64,000 bases of DNA from Cymbidium sinense (taxonomy: Eukaryota; Streptophyta; Magnoliopsida; Asparagales; Orchidaceae), in NCBI GenBank assembly GCA_021442155.1, contig CM038220.1:74325817-74389816 (forward strand). The letters are read 5' to 3'. Shown here piece by piece: positions 46,780 through 58,236 of this stretch (positions are counted from its first letter, which is position 1; every line of letters begins with the position of its first letter). Made by a program: the position numbers and the translations under genes. The notes below the pieces were generated by a model. It worked only from the letters and a program-made list of their open reading frames with translations. It was not told the origin of the DNA and did not search any database.

Positions 46780-48680
46780 TGTTTGAAATTGTGGGCTCCA
46801 AAAATTCGCCACCGACCTCTCGACAATATAATTGAATTGAAGAGAGTATAAATTGAAGTGTCGGTGTAATTTTCAGAAGGCAGACAAAATAGTAGATAAA
46901 GACCTTTGCAGATTTCGTACTTTAGATCTGGTTCTAGGTTTCTTATAGGCACAAGCCTCTATAATTAATTATCCCTCTCAATGCAAAGATATAACTTTCG
47001 ATTAAGGCTAATCGTTAGGTCGCTTAATGCGTAGCGTATAGTAGCAGCATATGAAGTTTAAGATTTGAGATTATGAAATTCAACATTTCAGCTTAAAATG
47101 GATGGTTAGGGGAATGATGACGTGCCCGATCTAGATTCTATGGTTCCGTCATCCCGGGCAAGTCTACTCTTACTTGGTCGGTAGTTGGTAAACTAACTTA
47201 ATGAATCAAGACACATGAGTTACATCGTCCAAGAAATCCTTGTAAACCTGAGATGGTGTTTGTTTAAGGAGACATGCTTAAGTCTATCTTGGCGATAGAG
47301 ATTTCTTGCTATCAATATCCATGATTCACTCAAAAGCGAGAACCATTGGGAAGCTAATTTCTTTTGATTGTAATATAATGAAGTCTTCTTGGTCAAAACC
47401 CGATCAAAGGACTCTCAGTATCGCTTCATTTGTGGGCCATTATGGCCATGATCGAGAGAACGAGTCACATCCTTCTTGCGAGATTGATTGAGAGTGAGCA
47501 TAGTGGAACACTTGATTTGGCGTTGACTCCTTTGGCTGAGTTTTTTCTTAATTGCTCAAACAAGCGGTGCGAAGGTGGATATATTAAGTTTTTCTTTAAG
47601 CTTTTAATGATAGAGTTTCATTTAAACAATTTTTTTAGATTGATATTTAATTTGAGTTGATTTAATTTGAAAAAAAATGATTGATTTGAATATGTTTAAG
47701 AGCTTTAGATCCTGTCAACTCTGTTTAACTGCTAACAGAGGATTAGATCTACTGTCATCTGATAATATTAGTTTATCAGATATTTTACTGATTTGAAATT
47801 TTTATAATAGATTTTTAGATGTTGTTAACCCGAGCCCAATCCTAAGACTAAACCGGGAAACAACCCGAGCAACATCCTCAGACACTTGAATTTAAGCATT
47901 GAGTTATGTGGGTGCGGTGTATTTGAGAATCACTAATTAGCTTTGCTTACAAAGTGTTATCCTGACAACTATTTGAAAGTTTGCACAAGCTTTAAATAAA
48001 AATATATTCATTTTAGATATGTGTAATTAATTTTTTCATTCAAGTATTTGCATGTATTTTGAAATATTTAACCCAAAGGAGTGACCACTATAAGATATGT
48101 CTTGGTATTGCGTCTGTATTCATACAAGTTTATATGTTCGAAGTTTACCCAAAAGAAAGCTTCAAGCATTTCTAATTTTGTCATTCAAGGACTTTTCACA
48201 TTTTCTACAACAAGAGTTGTTAGACCCACTTTAGATTCATTTTTAACTTCATATCAAATTTCCTGTTTATTTGAAAATTAAACTTTAAATTTATTGTAAG
48301 TTTGTTATGAGTTTAATATTAAATTCCTTAAGTTTCACTTAAGGCTTGTTTAATTTTTAGGAATTTAAATAAAAGAGAACTCATTTTACCACTTCAATTT
48401 AAGTTATAGAGAATCACAATTAGAGTTTGTGAATTTAATATTAGTCTCCCCAAATTTTACTTGCATTTTAAATAAGTGTTCTGTTCTTTCCAAAAAAATT
48501 TTTAAATGCTCTCCCCTATTTCTCTTTGATCTAACTCTTTTCAAAATTTTCTTTAAATACTCTCCTCCTATTTCTCTTTGATCTAACACTATTTTCATAT
48601 TTATCATATATCATTTTGTTTGACTTAAGTTTAGGTAATTTTCATTTGAATTTATTTAAGTCTTGAATTTTAGTTTAAAT
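46780..48680 (+). repeat. Third partial copy of the inverted-repeat arm (LTR-like)
   Basis: Starts 'tgtgggctccaaaaattcgc' and follows the arm at 23436: 'cttataggcacaagcc', 'ggggaatgatgacg', 'ttgtttaaggagaca', 'tcctgtcaactctg' and 'gcaacatcctcagacac'. It lacks the middle third of the arm. The inner edge, 'taagtcttgaattttag', leads into 'ttggcgactcgattggcg', reminiscent of the leader directly after a plant gypsy LTR. That is why the arms are suspected to be LTRs. No intact gene. Confidence 0.6.
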
Positions 48681-49070
48681 TTTGGCGACTCGATTGGCGT
48701 CATAGGTGAATTTCTGTCGGGGAGTGTTTTGGCTTTCTCGATCTGTACAATGAAGCGTAGTGAGTAGTGTCTTCGCGACCATGTAGATTCAATCGTCAGC
48801 GCCCAATGAGCGTGCAGGCCTTTCATGAAAGAAGGCATCTGATCTGATATATATTCATTCATTTTTTTTTTTTAGTCCCAGAAATTAGACAAAATTTGGT
48901 AGCGTTCGTTTAGGGGGGCGACGTGTCTATCGCGAATCGGTTTTTCATGAGGGCACGACGAGGCCTTCAAACCTGCAAAGAAATAAAAACGTGTATATAT
49001 CCACATTCACATATTGATCTCATGCTCATTTTTCCGTCTGCTACAAATGGCAAGGAAACGAGATTGAATA
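48681..49070. other. Possible retroelement leader, unclassified
   Basis: Non-coding, GC-richer DNA downstream of the LTR-like copy. No domain in any frame. Confidence 0.3.
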
Positions 49071-49074
49071 TGAT

Positions 49075-49260
49075 GGAAGCCAAGAGAAGAACACGTCTCA
49101 TGACAGTGTTCTTTTGATGCATGTTTAAAATGGAGACGATCAGGAAACTAGGAGAAGAACGCCTCTCATGACGGTGTTCTTCCGCCATGAAAGAAAAGGA
49201 GTAATAAAGTAGGCGATGAAACCGAAAGAAGAACCTTTTCAGAGTGTTCTTCTCTATGTG
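49075..49260. repeat. Three tandem hairpin units (about 70-bp period)
   Basis: Each unit carries an inverted repeat AGAACAC...GTGTTCT: 'agaacacgtctcatgacag' then 'tgttctt' (49087-49113), a similar one at 49154-49182, and a weaker one at 49228-49253. The stem-loop is preserved while flanks vary. Confidence 0.6.
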
Positions 49261-50039
49261 AAAGATTTGGAAATTCGAATTAGGGAAATGGGAGCATTTG
49301 AGGGTTGAGAAAATAAGGGAAAATCAGGGAAAAAAGGAAGGAAAGAATGAGGGAAATTCCGACGAATTTTCGGATTGGTCTTATGAGGAAAGAGATGAAA
49401 TTTTCTGTTTTTGTGGAAATGAGGGAAGGAGTGAAATAGAGGAGGAAGAAGAAAGGGAAGAAAGAAAAGCAAGGAAGAGAAGAATGGACGAGAGGGGAGA
49501 GATCCAAAGTCGAGTGGAGCGTTTGGCTTCAGCACTATAGCAGAGACGAGAGGGGGACGAGGGCTGCGGTTCGAAGAGAACGAACCGAGAGAAGTAGAGG
49601 ACGGGAGTAGGAGGATTGCTTACGGTTTCCTTGCAGATTGAAGGGATGAATGCTTGCGGTTTGCTTTTGACCATTGAGGTAGACGCAAGAGAACAAGGGA
49701 AAAAATGGGAGAGAAGGGCAAGTCCCGTTCAGTTTCAAGAGAGGAAGAAAGAAGCCGTGCGATTTTGGAGCGTACCTTTGAGACCGAACGGGAGAGGGGG
49801 GGACGGTTAAGGAGATCGAATTGGTTGCTTGCGTGGAGAAGGAGGGAAGCCGTGAGCTCTCGTGCAGTTGCGTGAAGAGGAGAAGGGGATCGGGCTGGTT
49901 GCATGTGTGAAGAGGAGCGGGAGTCGCGCGAGTCGTATATGGAAGAAATAGAGATTTAGGGCTTGATTTGGGTTTTAAATTGATTTTTAAATTTAGTAAT
50001 CAACTTTAAATTGAGTTTTTTTCCCTATACGATTAGATA

Positions 50040-50040
<1 letters not shown>
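49261..50040 (-). other. GA-rich/CT-rich leader-like region
   Basis: Purine-rich on the plus strand, with overlapping long frames on both strands that reflect composition. On the minus strand, 'aagccctaaatctc' (about 49965) followed by a C/T-rich stretch looks like a plant 5' leader. No downstream coding region was found, so it is probably transposon-derived. Confidence 0.3.

Positions 50041-50042
<2 letters not shown>

Positions 50043-50081
<39 letters not shown>
50043..50081. repeat. (TA)n microsatellite
   Basis: About 19 TA units bordered by 'attaatt'. Confidence 0.8.
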
Positions 50082-50085
<4 letters not shown>

Positions 50086-50269
50086 TTAAGATTATTTTGA
50101 TATTCAACGACATAGCCTATTAAATTTAGCAATCAGGTTTGGCCAGTTTCATCAAATCGATCAATTTTAAATGTAATACTTGCCGCCGCTAATTAATTCA
50201 CGTAGACTGTCCCACTCGAGCGGATAGTCTTATTTAATAGATTTCGATATTTGAAGCTAACAAATAATC

Positions 50270-50780
50270 AATTTTGTGAGCGATGTCGGGTTGCCGCTTT
50301 CCCTCGATATACGCAAGCGTTGATTTACGACTGATCGATTGATTATCAAATTATGAAATATTTATATTTTGACCATTTTCGACATTCTGAACGTGATGAC
50401 GAAGTCCGTTCATCGATCGAAGTCATTCGTTGATTTCTGACGCCCCTCAGATTTCAATCTCGCACCTGATTTCGCGTCACTTCAAATCATTTGATTTGTA
50501 CAAACTTCAATCAAGCGTAGCCTCATTTGATAGTTTTCAACGCTTTCAGTTAACCATCAATCGAACAAGTCGTTGATATCGCAACTTTCCATACGCTGCC
50601 ATCAATAACCCGCATTGCTCGATCCGTTTTGTTGGACATGCAATATTTATATTTGAAATTTGGCAATTTCTACGCTGAATGCACGGTGAAGTCCGTTCAT
50701 CGGAGGTCATTTTTGACCATTGATTTTTTGTGCATTTTAAGCAATTTACGATGTCACTTCTCAAGTCATCGAATTGACTT
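50270..50780. repeat. Diverged two-copy direct repeat (about 300 bp)
   Basis: The words 'aatatttatattt', 'gaagtccgttcatcg' and 'gtcatt...ttgattt' occur in the same order at about 50363-50440 and 50640-50730. Unclassified, no coding potential. Confidence 0.5.
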
Positions 50781-51704
50781 TGTTTGATTCGATTTATATG
50801 ATATATGTGGAGGTCAATAGAAATGTACTAATATAGCTAGAAAAAAAGTGTATTAATGTTTGATAATGACTATTTTTCTATCCTTTTCCTTTTCTTTAAT
50901 ATAATAAGAAATGCTTGTTTTATCATATAGTTTTTTCCTGAATTGATGACACCAACTTAATCAAGGAACTGCAAGAGGTAAAAGCGGCTTGGCTTACATT
51001 TTTGAAATAATATCCAAATGAAGTATGTTGAGGGAAGTAGAGCACTAACATCCGAAGGAATAAGGGAAGAATAGGTATTATGCTTTGATAAGGGGGAGAA
51101 GGTATTATGCTTTGATAAGGGGGAGAAGGAGCACAAGGAAGCCAAGATTTGCAAATGGACGTGGAGATGGTACACCTGCAAATGGACGTGGAGATGGAAC
51201 ACCTTCAATGCAACCGATGACGAATGAGTTGAAATGAGTGGGGGATGAAGCAAGGAGGCAAGGCGAGAAAGCGGGTGGCTATCACCATGTCTACCAAAAA
51301 AAAAAAGTCTATGAACCACGCCTACTTATGAGCAAACCAACTTAATGAGACGAGGATGGATCCATGATCATTGGTGAGCCATGGGCTGTGAGCTTAGACG
51401 TAAGCGAGAAAGCCAAGCCTAAGAGGTGTCTGTGAGTGCGAGCACAAGGAACGCAAGTATGAGGTTAGGTGGTGAGCATGGTGTTAGGTGGTGAGAAATC
51501 AAGTGCAGAACGGGAAGGAAAGTGGAGAAGGTGAAGGTGTAGCAGGTCAATTTTGAAATGGCCAAAATTAAAATCGTGGAAAGCGTGGTTACGAAACTAC
51601 AGGTTCAGGATGCCGAATTTTTGAGAAGCCCCGTTTTTTAATGCAAACAAACACGATGTTGATTGCGTTTTAAAATAGATTGAAGCTTTGCAACAACCAC
51701 AAAA
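50781..51704. other. Intergenic DNA with small minisatellites
   Basis: 'tattatgctttgataaggg' is repeated at 51078 and 51104, and 'tgcaaatggacgtggagat' at 51150 and 51178, both in tandem pairs of about 26-29 bp. The minus-strand 120-codon frame over them (50957-51319) is a repeat artefact with no known domain. Confidence 0.45.
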
Positions 51705-51825
51705 GGGATCAAAATTAGGTTTAATTAAAACTTTAATTAACTAATTAGGCATTTAATTTTTTTTTAAAAATAGGCCGAGTCTTAAATTATTTTTTTTAAA
51801 AAAATTTAAACATACAACAGTCGTT

Positions 51826-52680
51826 TTTTGGCCATTAGGCTTACTTGGTATCGGAATTTTAGCGTTTGATATCATTGGAAAGGTAATGAAAAATTCTACA
51901 ACTTTAATGTTAACAACTTTCGACGATTTTAGCCCGCGTAGCCGCAGTTTTTGTGAATGTATGAATATTTAAGTTGTAGAAAATAAAAATATTGCGGCAT
52001 CCCCCGTTTTTTGGCCCTATAGGGCTCATCCGGTGTCGAATTTTAGTGTGCTTGATATCGTTGGAAATGTAATAAAAAGTACTACAACTTTCACGTCGAT
52101 AACTTTTGACGATTCTCGCCCGGTTAACCGCAGTTTTTGCGAATGTATGAATATTTTAGGAGCAAAAAAAATATATATTGCGGCAGCCCTTGATTTTTGG
52201 CCGTATTGGGCTAATCCGGTGTCGTATTTTAACATGTTTGGTATCATCGGAAACGGAATAAAATTTTTTACAACTTCTATTTTGACAACTTGCGACGATT
52301 CTCGAGTGCTCACAGTTTTTGCGAATGTATGAATATTCTAAGTGCATAAAAAATATATATTGTGGTCACCTATTTTTCATCGCTCCATTCTCGATTTTAG
52401 CGTGTTTGATATCTTTGGAAACGGAATAGAAATTTCTACAACTTTTATTTTGATAACTTGCGATGATTCTAGCCCGGGTACCGGCGAATGTATGAATATT
52501 GAAGGTTTAGAAGAAAAAATATTAAGGTAGCTCCTGTTTTTAGGCCATATCAGACTCATCTTGTGTCCGATTTCAGCGTGCTTAGTGTCGTTGGAAACCT
52601 AATAAAAAAATCTACAACTTTCACGTTGAAAAATTGTGACGATTCTTGCACGAGTAGCCGCAGTTTTTGCAATAACATTC
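51826..52680 (+). repeat. Left tandem array of foldback (about 175-bp units, five copies)
   Basis: Each unit carries 'ggctcatccggtgtcg', 'gatatcgttggaaa', 'ctacaactttcac', 'gacgattctcgcccg' and 'cgcagtttttgcgaatgtat'. Open frames such as 52026-52332 are translations of these repeats, not genes. Confidence 0.85.
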
Positions 52681-53325
52681 TATGAAATAATGAAACCAAA
52701 GAAAATTTTCATTCTCAAAATCAACCGAATGAAACATTGCATAATTTGTTATATCTCACTGCAATAAAGCTCTTAAGAGACAATACATATCATCATAAAA
52801 AAATATACATTAAGACACAACCTCATCTCAATATGTGATATGAACAAATTGAATTTAAGGAAACATATATGAACCTAATGCTGATCTCTGATGTAATCCA
52901 ACCAAAACAAGCAAATAATAAACAAAATCAGGATTATACAATTAAAGTTATAGAACTGTGAAACTGAATGAGTAACTACAATAAATGAAGAAAATAAAAA
53001 GCAAATAATAAACAATTATTGTAGTTACTCATTCAGTTTCACAATTCTATAACTTTTAATTGTATAATCCTAATTTTGTTTATTATTTACTTGTTTTGGT
53101 TGAATTACATCAGAGATCAGCATTAGTTCATATGAGTTTCCTTAAATTCAATTTGTTCACATCACATATTGAGATGAGGTGTGCCTTAATGTATATTTTT
53201 TTTAAGATGATATGTTTTGTCTCTTAAGAGCTTTATTGCAGTGAGATATAACAAATTATGCAATGTTTTATTTGGTTGATTTTGAGAATGAAAAATTTCT
53301 TTGATTTCACTATTTCATAGAATGT
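52681..53325. repeat. Central near-perfect hairpin of foldback
   Basis: 52681-52990 and 53012-53325 are reverse complements with only scattered differences ('actgcaataaagctctta', 'atctcaatatgtgat', 'gctgatctctgatgtaat', 'gaatgagtaactacaat'), separated by about 25 bp. They are visibly more conserved than the flanking arrays. Confidence 0.9.
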
Positions 53326-54310
53326 TACTGTAAAAATTGCGGCTATCCGGGCAAGAATCGTCGCAATTTTTCAACATAAAAGTTGTAGGTTTTTTTATTA
53401 GGTTTCCAACGACACCAAGCGCTGAAATCGGACACCGGATGAGTCCGATATGACCAAAAAATGGGGGCTGCCTTAATATTTTTTCTTCTACACCTTCAAT
53501 ATTCATACATTCTCAAAAACTTCGAGTACCCAGGCAAGAATTGTCGCAAGTTGTCAAAATAAAAATTGTAGAAATTTTTATTCCGTTTCCAAAAATACCA
53601 AACACGCTAAAATCCAACATCGGATGAGCCCTATACGGCCAAAAAAAATGGTCGCCAATATATATATTTTTTCTCACAGAACATTTGTCTGCAGCACCGT
53701 GAGAATCGTCGCAAGTTGTCAAAATAAAAGTTGTACAAATTTTTATTCCGTTTCCAATGATACCAAACATGCTAAAATCTGACACCGGATGAGCCCGTTT
53801 CGGCCAAAAAATTGGGGTTGTCGCAATATATATATATTCTACACCTAAAATATTCATACATTTTAAAAACTACGCACAGCGAATTGTCACAAGTAAAGTT
53901 GTAGAAATTTTTATTCCATTTCCAACGATACCAATAAAACTGACATTGTGCGATATAAAAAACGCTACCAATATATATTTTTGCACCTTGAATATTCATA
54001 CATTAAAAAATTGGTTCTGAGGAAAGTTGTTAACGTAAAAGTTGTAGTAATTTTCATTAACTTTCTAACGATTCCAAGTACACTAAAATCTGACACCGGA
54101 TGAGCCCGATAGAGCCAAAAGATGGGAGCTGCTCGGCAATATTTTTATTTTCTGCAACTTAAATATTTATACATTCGCAAAAATTGCGGCTGACCAGCGA
54201 AGAATTGTCGAAAGTTATCAATATAAAAGTTGTAGAATTTTTCATTACCTTTCCCCAAAGATACTAAGCGCGCTAAAATCCGACACCAGATGAGCTTGAT
54301 ATGGCCAAAA
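53326..54310 (-). repeat. Right tandem array of foldback (about six copies)
   Basis: The same unit as 51826-52680, in reverse orientation. The unit near 53950 is shortened. Minus-strand frames (53513-53999) are repeat translations. Confidence 0.85.
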
Positions 54311-54639
54311 AATGACTGTTGTGTGTTTAATTTTTTTTTTTTTTAAATAATTTAAAGCAATCGCCGTAATGAGGCGACGAGGCGGTCGCCACGCCTGGAC
54401 CAAGGCGACGAGCCTATTTATAATTTCTTTTAAAATTGCCTAATTAGTTATTTAAAGTTTTAATTAAATATAATTAGAAAATTAAGCCCCGAAATTAATA
54501 AATTAGTATTATTAGAGATGTGACCAAATGTGGCCTAAGTAGAAGTAAAGAAAGAAAAACCTCTACCAATTGAGTTAACAATTTAGGACTGGTCTTTTTT
54601 CATAAATCAACCCTTATCCCTTTTTATAGGAAGATTTAC

Positions 54640-54845
54640 GTATATATCACACAATTTTTATATATTTACATTTCTAATACCTATAGTTAAATATTTATTT
54701 ATGTAACACTTTCCTATACTATAAAAGGTGTATTTCATTTTAAAAAAGTGAGTGATGATAGTATTTTTGATGTGTTATTAAAAATTATAATGTTATATAT
54801 GTAAAAATTAAAATTTAGATGTTTGATATGTAAATGCATAATAAT
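54640..54845. repeat. MITE-like element
   Basis: Imperfect inverted ends ('tttacgtatatatcacac' and the reverse complement of 'gatatgtaaatgcat'), with an internal 'gtgatgatagtattttt' like that of 18955-19170. No ORF. Confidence 0.4.
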
Positions 54846-54849
54846 GGCC

Positions 54850-57227
54850 ACCAAATACCACCTATAGATGTTATATGCTATCCAGAATTTAAGGCCACAC
54901 TTGGTGAACTACCATCGGATCGAGAAAGCCAAATAGCACGGGTAAAGAGGGCAACAAATTTAGTTAACTAAGGGGTTATTTGGGATCAATTTTATTTTGT
55001 ATTTTTTTGTTTTAATTTTTATATTATTTTTTAAAATATATTTGTTTAATATGTTTTTTTAAGTATTTTTATTTTTTGTTTTTAAAAATAAATAATATTA
55101 TTTTTAAAAATACTCAATTTTTTTTATGTTTTAAATATTTTTAAAAATAATCATTATCATCAAATATATTTATTTTGAAATAAAATATAAATAAATAAAA
55201 TAAAAATAAGAAATAATAAACAAAAAAAATATGTGATCCCAAACAGCCATTAAAGGTAGCAAGTATGGCTGATGAAAGACAACATTGGAGGAGAGTATCG
55301 ACTGCCCTCTCTTCTTTCTTCTTCTTATTCTTCTTTTCTCTCTCTCTCTCATAGATTGACAGTGATAACACAATAAATAATTGGCGCGTTACAATGGCTT
55401 TATTTTGAGCAATGCCATGGAGGCATAAACCTTTTATGTTCCTACTGTAAATCTGCCAGTAATATTATTGATTATATTTATTATTTTTATTTGGCTCTAA
55501 ATTTACTTGATAAGAAATAAGCCAAATATGAGCAAAATTTATCATGACCCAAAGCGAAATAACCATTGACCTGAGACAGGTCACATATAATACTCAAGAA
55601 CTACTTAGAAGAAATTATTATTTTCTTTTTTACACAATTGCTAATATCATTAATAAAAATCATTAACTTTCATTCAATTCATATCAAATACTATATACTC
55701 ACAAAAAGACTATACACAACAATCATGATATATATAGATATCCATCAAAATAATAATATCATGATTGCCAAAAAAAAAAAAAAAAAAAACTATATTCTAG
55801 CGAAAGATATGTCTATAAACATGAACATGCAATCTCTCTCTCTAATCAATGTGCTTCTTACCTTTTTTTTTTCTTGAAATTTACATATATAGATAAAACA
55901 GAAATGAACGTAAATACTTTGCAGGCTACACAAAATATATTCCAAATTTTCAATATACAATAGTAAAATAATAATTACTTTCAAATACAATGAATTAACA
56001 GGTCTATTACAATTTAATATCGAGTACAGTATGCCAGAAAAATTTTAGTATTAAAAGTTTATGTCAAAAATTGTAATATATAATTAATGTTTAACATTAT
56101 ATTTAAATCATAAAAAATAATAAAATAAATAATATTTTCGAATACTTCATATCATATTCTCCCTTATGCTCTTATACCTTATAAATATATCACATATATA
56201 CATCATCAGGTCTTTATACAACTCAAATACATCACATATATATGTCATCAAGCCTTTATACCTCTCAAAATATTTACATTTATAATTAAATATTCATTCA
56301 AGCTTTTATGCCTCCATATATAATATATATAGAATAACTAAAGTGATAATATACTAAAAGTAATAAGGTGAAAACTTCCAAGATATTGAGATATTTCAAT
56401 TTATACAAAATTTATACAAACAAAATACTAAAACTTTTATAAAAAATGTAAATTTTTTGAAAATTTAAGTAGGATAACGATCGTATCTTGAGATGGACAA
56501 TTTTCCAAATTAGTTCGATGAATGAAATTAGCTATAGGAACCCCAAACCTAGCTTTCTCTCTCCTCCTCTTATTTTCTTTGCCTTTCTCTCTCTAAGTTT
56601 CACGATCAAAGAGAAAAAAATGGGAATTGAAATCAGGAAAGGTGGAGGTGGAATGAGATATTTATGTAAAAATGATTTTTTTTAAAAAGGGTATAAATGT
56701 AATTATTCAAATCAATTAATTTTTATTATAACTCTTAATATAACCTATTTTTTTCTTAAAAATCCATCATTCTAAAATTTATGAAAATTATTTTGTAAAT
56801 ATTAAAGCATGTTTAAATACTCTCATAAAAATAATTTATAAAATGGATACTAGATGATCTTAGAAAATTTATGTATATGAATACATGCAAATTCCTTGAA
56901 AAATCTAAATTAAATAAATCACTTTATATTTTTGTATATACAATGATTATAAAAATTAGAAAAAAAATATTTAGAAAATAGAATGTCAAATGTTCTATAA
57001 TGTAGTAAAGATGATTAAAAATTTGATTTAAAATAAAATCTAGAAGTATATTTGAATATTATAGGTCATTGTCATTCTAATAATATTTAAAAAAAAATTA
57101 TATTACTTTTCTTATAAAATATTTTGTAAAATAGGATTTACTATGAGTATTACAAAATTTTCTTACAAATTTAAATGCTTGAGTTGATATCTATGGATAA
57201 GAATAATTCTATTCATTTATGTTAGAC
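54850..57227. other. AT-rich intergenic DNA with small repeats
   Basis: No gene recognised. About 56160-56320 has three degenerate copies of 'tttatac...caaatacatcacatatata'. Poly-A at 55769-55789. Frames here are AT-rich low complexity. Confidence 0.45.
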
Positions 57228-57720
57228 TTGTTGGGAAGAATAGAGAATGCTAATGCACCAAAATGATTTGAGAGATATGAAACAAAACTTAGAGCAGAAG
57301 CAATTAAAATAAAATGCATGAATAGCATCAGATTTAACATGGAAAAAAATCTGAGAATAAAAAAAAAAAAATCAAAGAGTCACATCACATAAAAAAATTT
57401 ACTATGAAGAAAATGAGAAAAATTGTACAAATTACACTTCACTCAAGTCTCTTTACACTTCGGTCATTCTAGGGCATTGCACTCACTAAAGAATAGAGAA
57501 AAGTCTTCAAAAAATAATCTTAAGATGAATTCCCCTATTTTGTAGCATCAGGACACTAGCTGCTCTATTTTTTTTGCTATGGTGCCTGAGTCTTAGTGTC
57601 TCGATGTTGTTATCTTAGTGTTGCAGTGCTAAAGCGCTAGTCTTTTTGTATTTCAGTTCAACTCCACAAATCATGGCATTGTAACGGTGTTTTCTTAGCA
57701 CTGAGATATTATCTTCTCTA
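57228..57720 (-). repeat. Possible LTR remnant upstream of the annexin gene
   Basis: The edge 'tgttgggaagaatagagaat' and an 'atttaacatggaaaaaaatc' block resemble the end and the 'acgtggaaaa' block of plant Copia-type LTRs read on the minus strand. No partner LTR or target duplication found. Confidence 0.3.
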
Positions 57721-58236
57721 TCTCCAAATTCAAGATTTTACCGAGATGCTATATACTAGAAAAATAATTTTTCGTGATTTCCTCCTTGAACTCTCTAATA
57801 GGGGCATATTACCTCCTGCAACCCCCCAATGAGCACATAGCTCAGCCGACAAAATTTCTTTTACTGTTACCCACACCGCCGACCAACCCGCTGCAATCCG
57901 TTCGCCACGGCGCTGAGTGAATTTAACTACAACAGATCCAAGAACTTGTATTTTCTTACACGAAAACGCCGAATAACAAGTTAACAACTCAACACACCCG
58001 CTTCAATCCCCCCTCTCCAATCTCTCCCTGCAGATTACCAGCAAGACCTTAAAAAGTAATAAACGGGTGAAATGCCCTCGAGATTAACTCCATTAAAACA
58101 GAAAGGAAAAACTGTAGTCATCATTACCTCCCGACGTCCGCTTCACATTCCCTTCTAAATCTGCTCCCCCCTTCCGCACTCAGTTCAGCCATCAATCTTT
58201 CATCCACTTTTCTCTTTCTCTGCTGTAGCCGTCGAT
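57721..58236 (+). promoter_or_regulatory. Annexin upstream region
   Basis: No clear TATA box. 58130-58236 is C/T-rich, as in a TATA-less plant leader. The 85-codon minus-strand frame at 57730-57987 is unrecognised and antisense to this region. Confidence 0.35.

Larger units (their letters stand above)
51705..54490. mobile_element. 2.8-kb foldback element (inverted tandem arrays around a hairpin)
   Basis: The whole segment reads as one inverted repeat. Outer ends are 'gggatcaaaattagg' (51705) and the reverse complement of 'aaaattaagcccc' (54490), followed inward on both sides by 'tttaattaaaactttaa', 'taactaattaggca' and 'aaataggc'. The ends recall the MULE termini at 39950/43876, so it may be a MULE-derived foldback. 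No transposase inside. The right side has an extra GC-rich insert (54360-54415). No intact target duplication found. Confidence 0.75.

Noticed and set aside
49254..49904. Long frames on both strands, including a Phe/Ser/Pro-rich 93-97 codon set
   Set aside because: Simultaneously open in several frames because of GA/CT bias; no conserved motif.
52026..53999. Set of overlapping open frames (up to 114 codons) with similar Ile/Cys/Asp-rich peptides
   Set aside because: They are translations of the 175-bp tandem units of the foldback, appear on both strands, and follow the repeat period.
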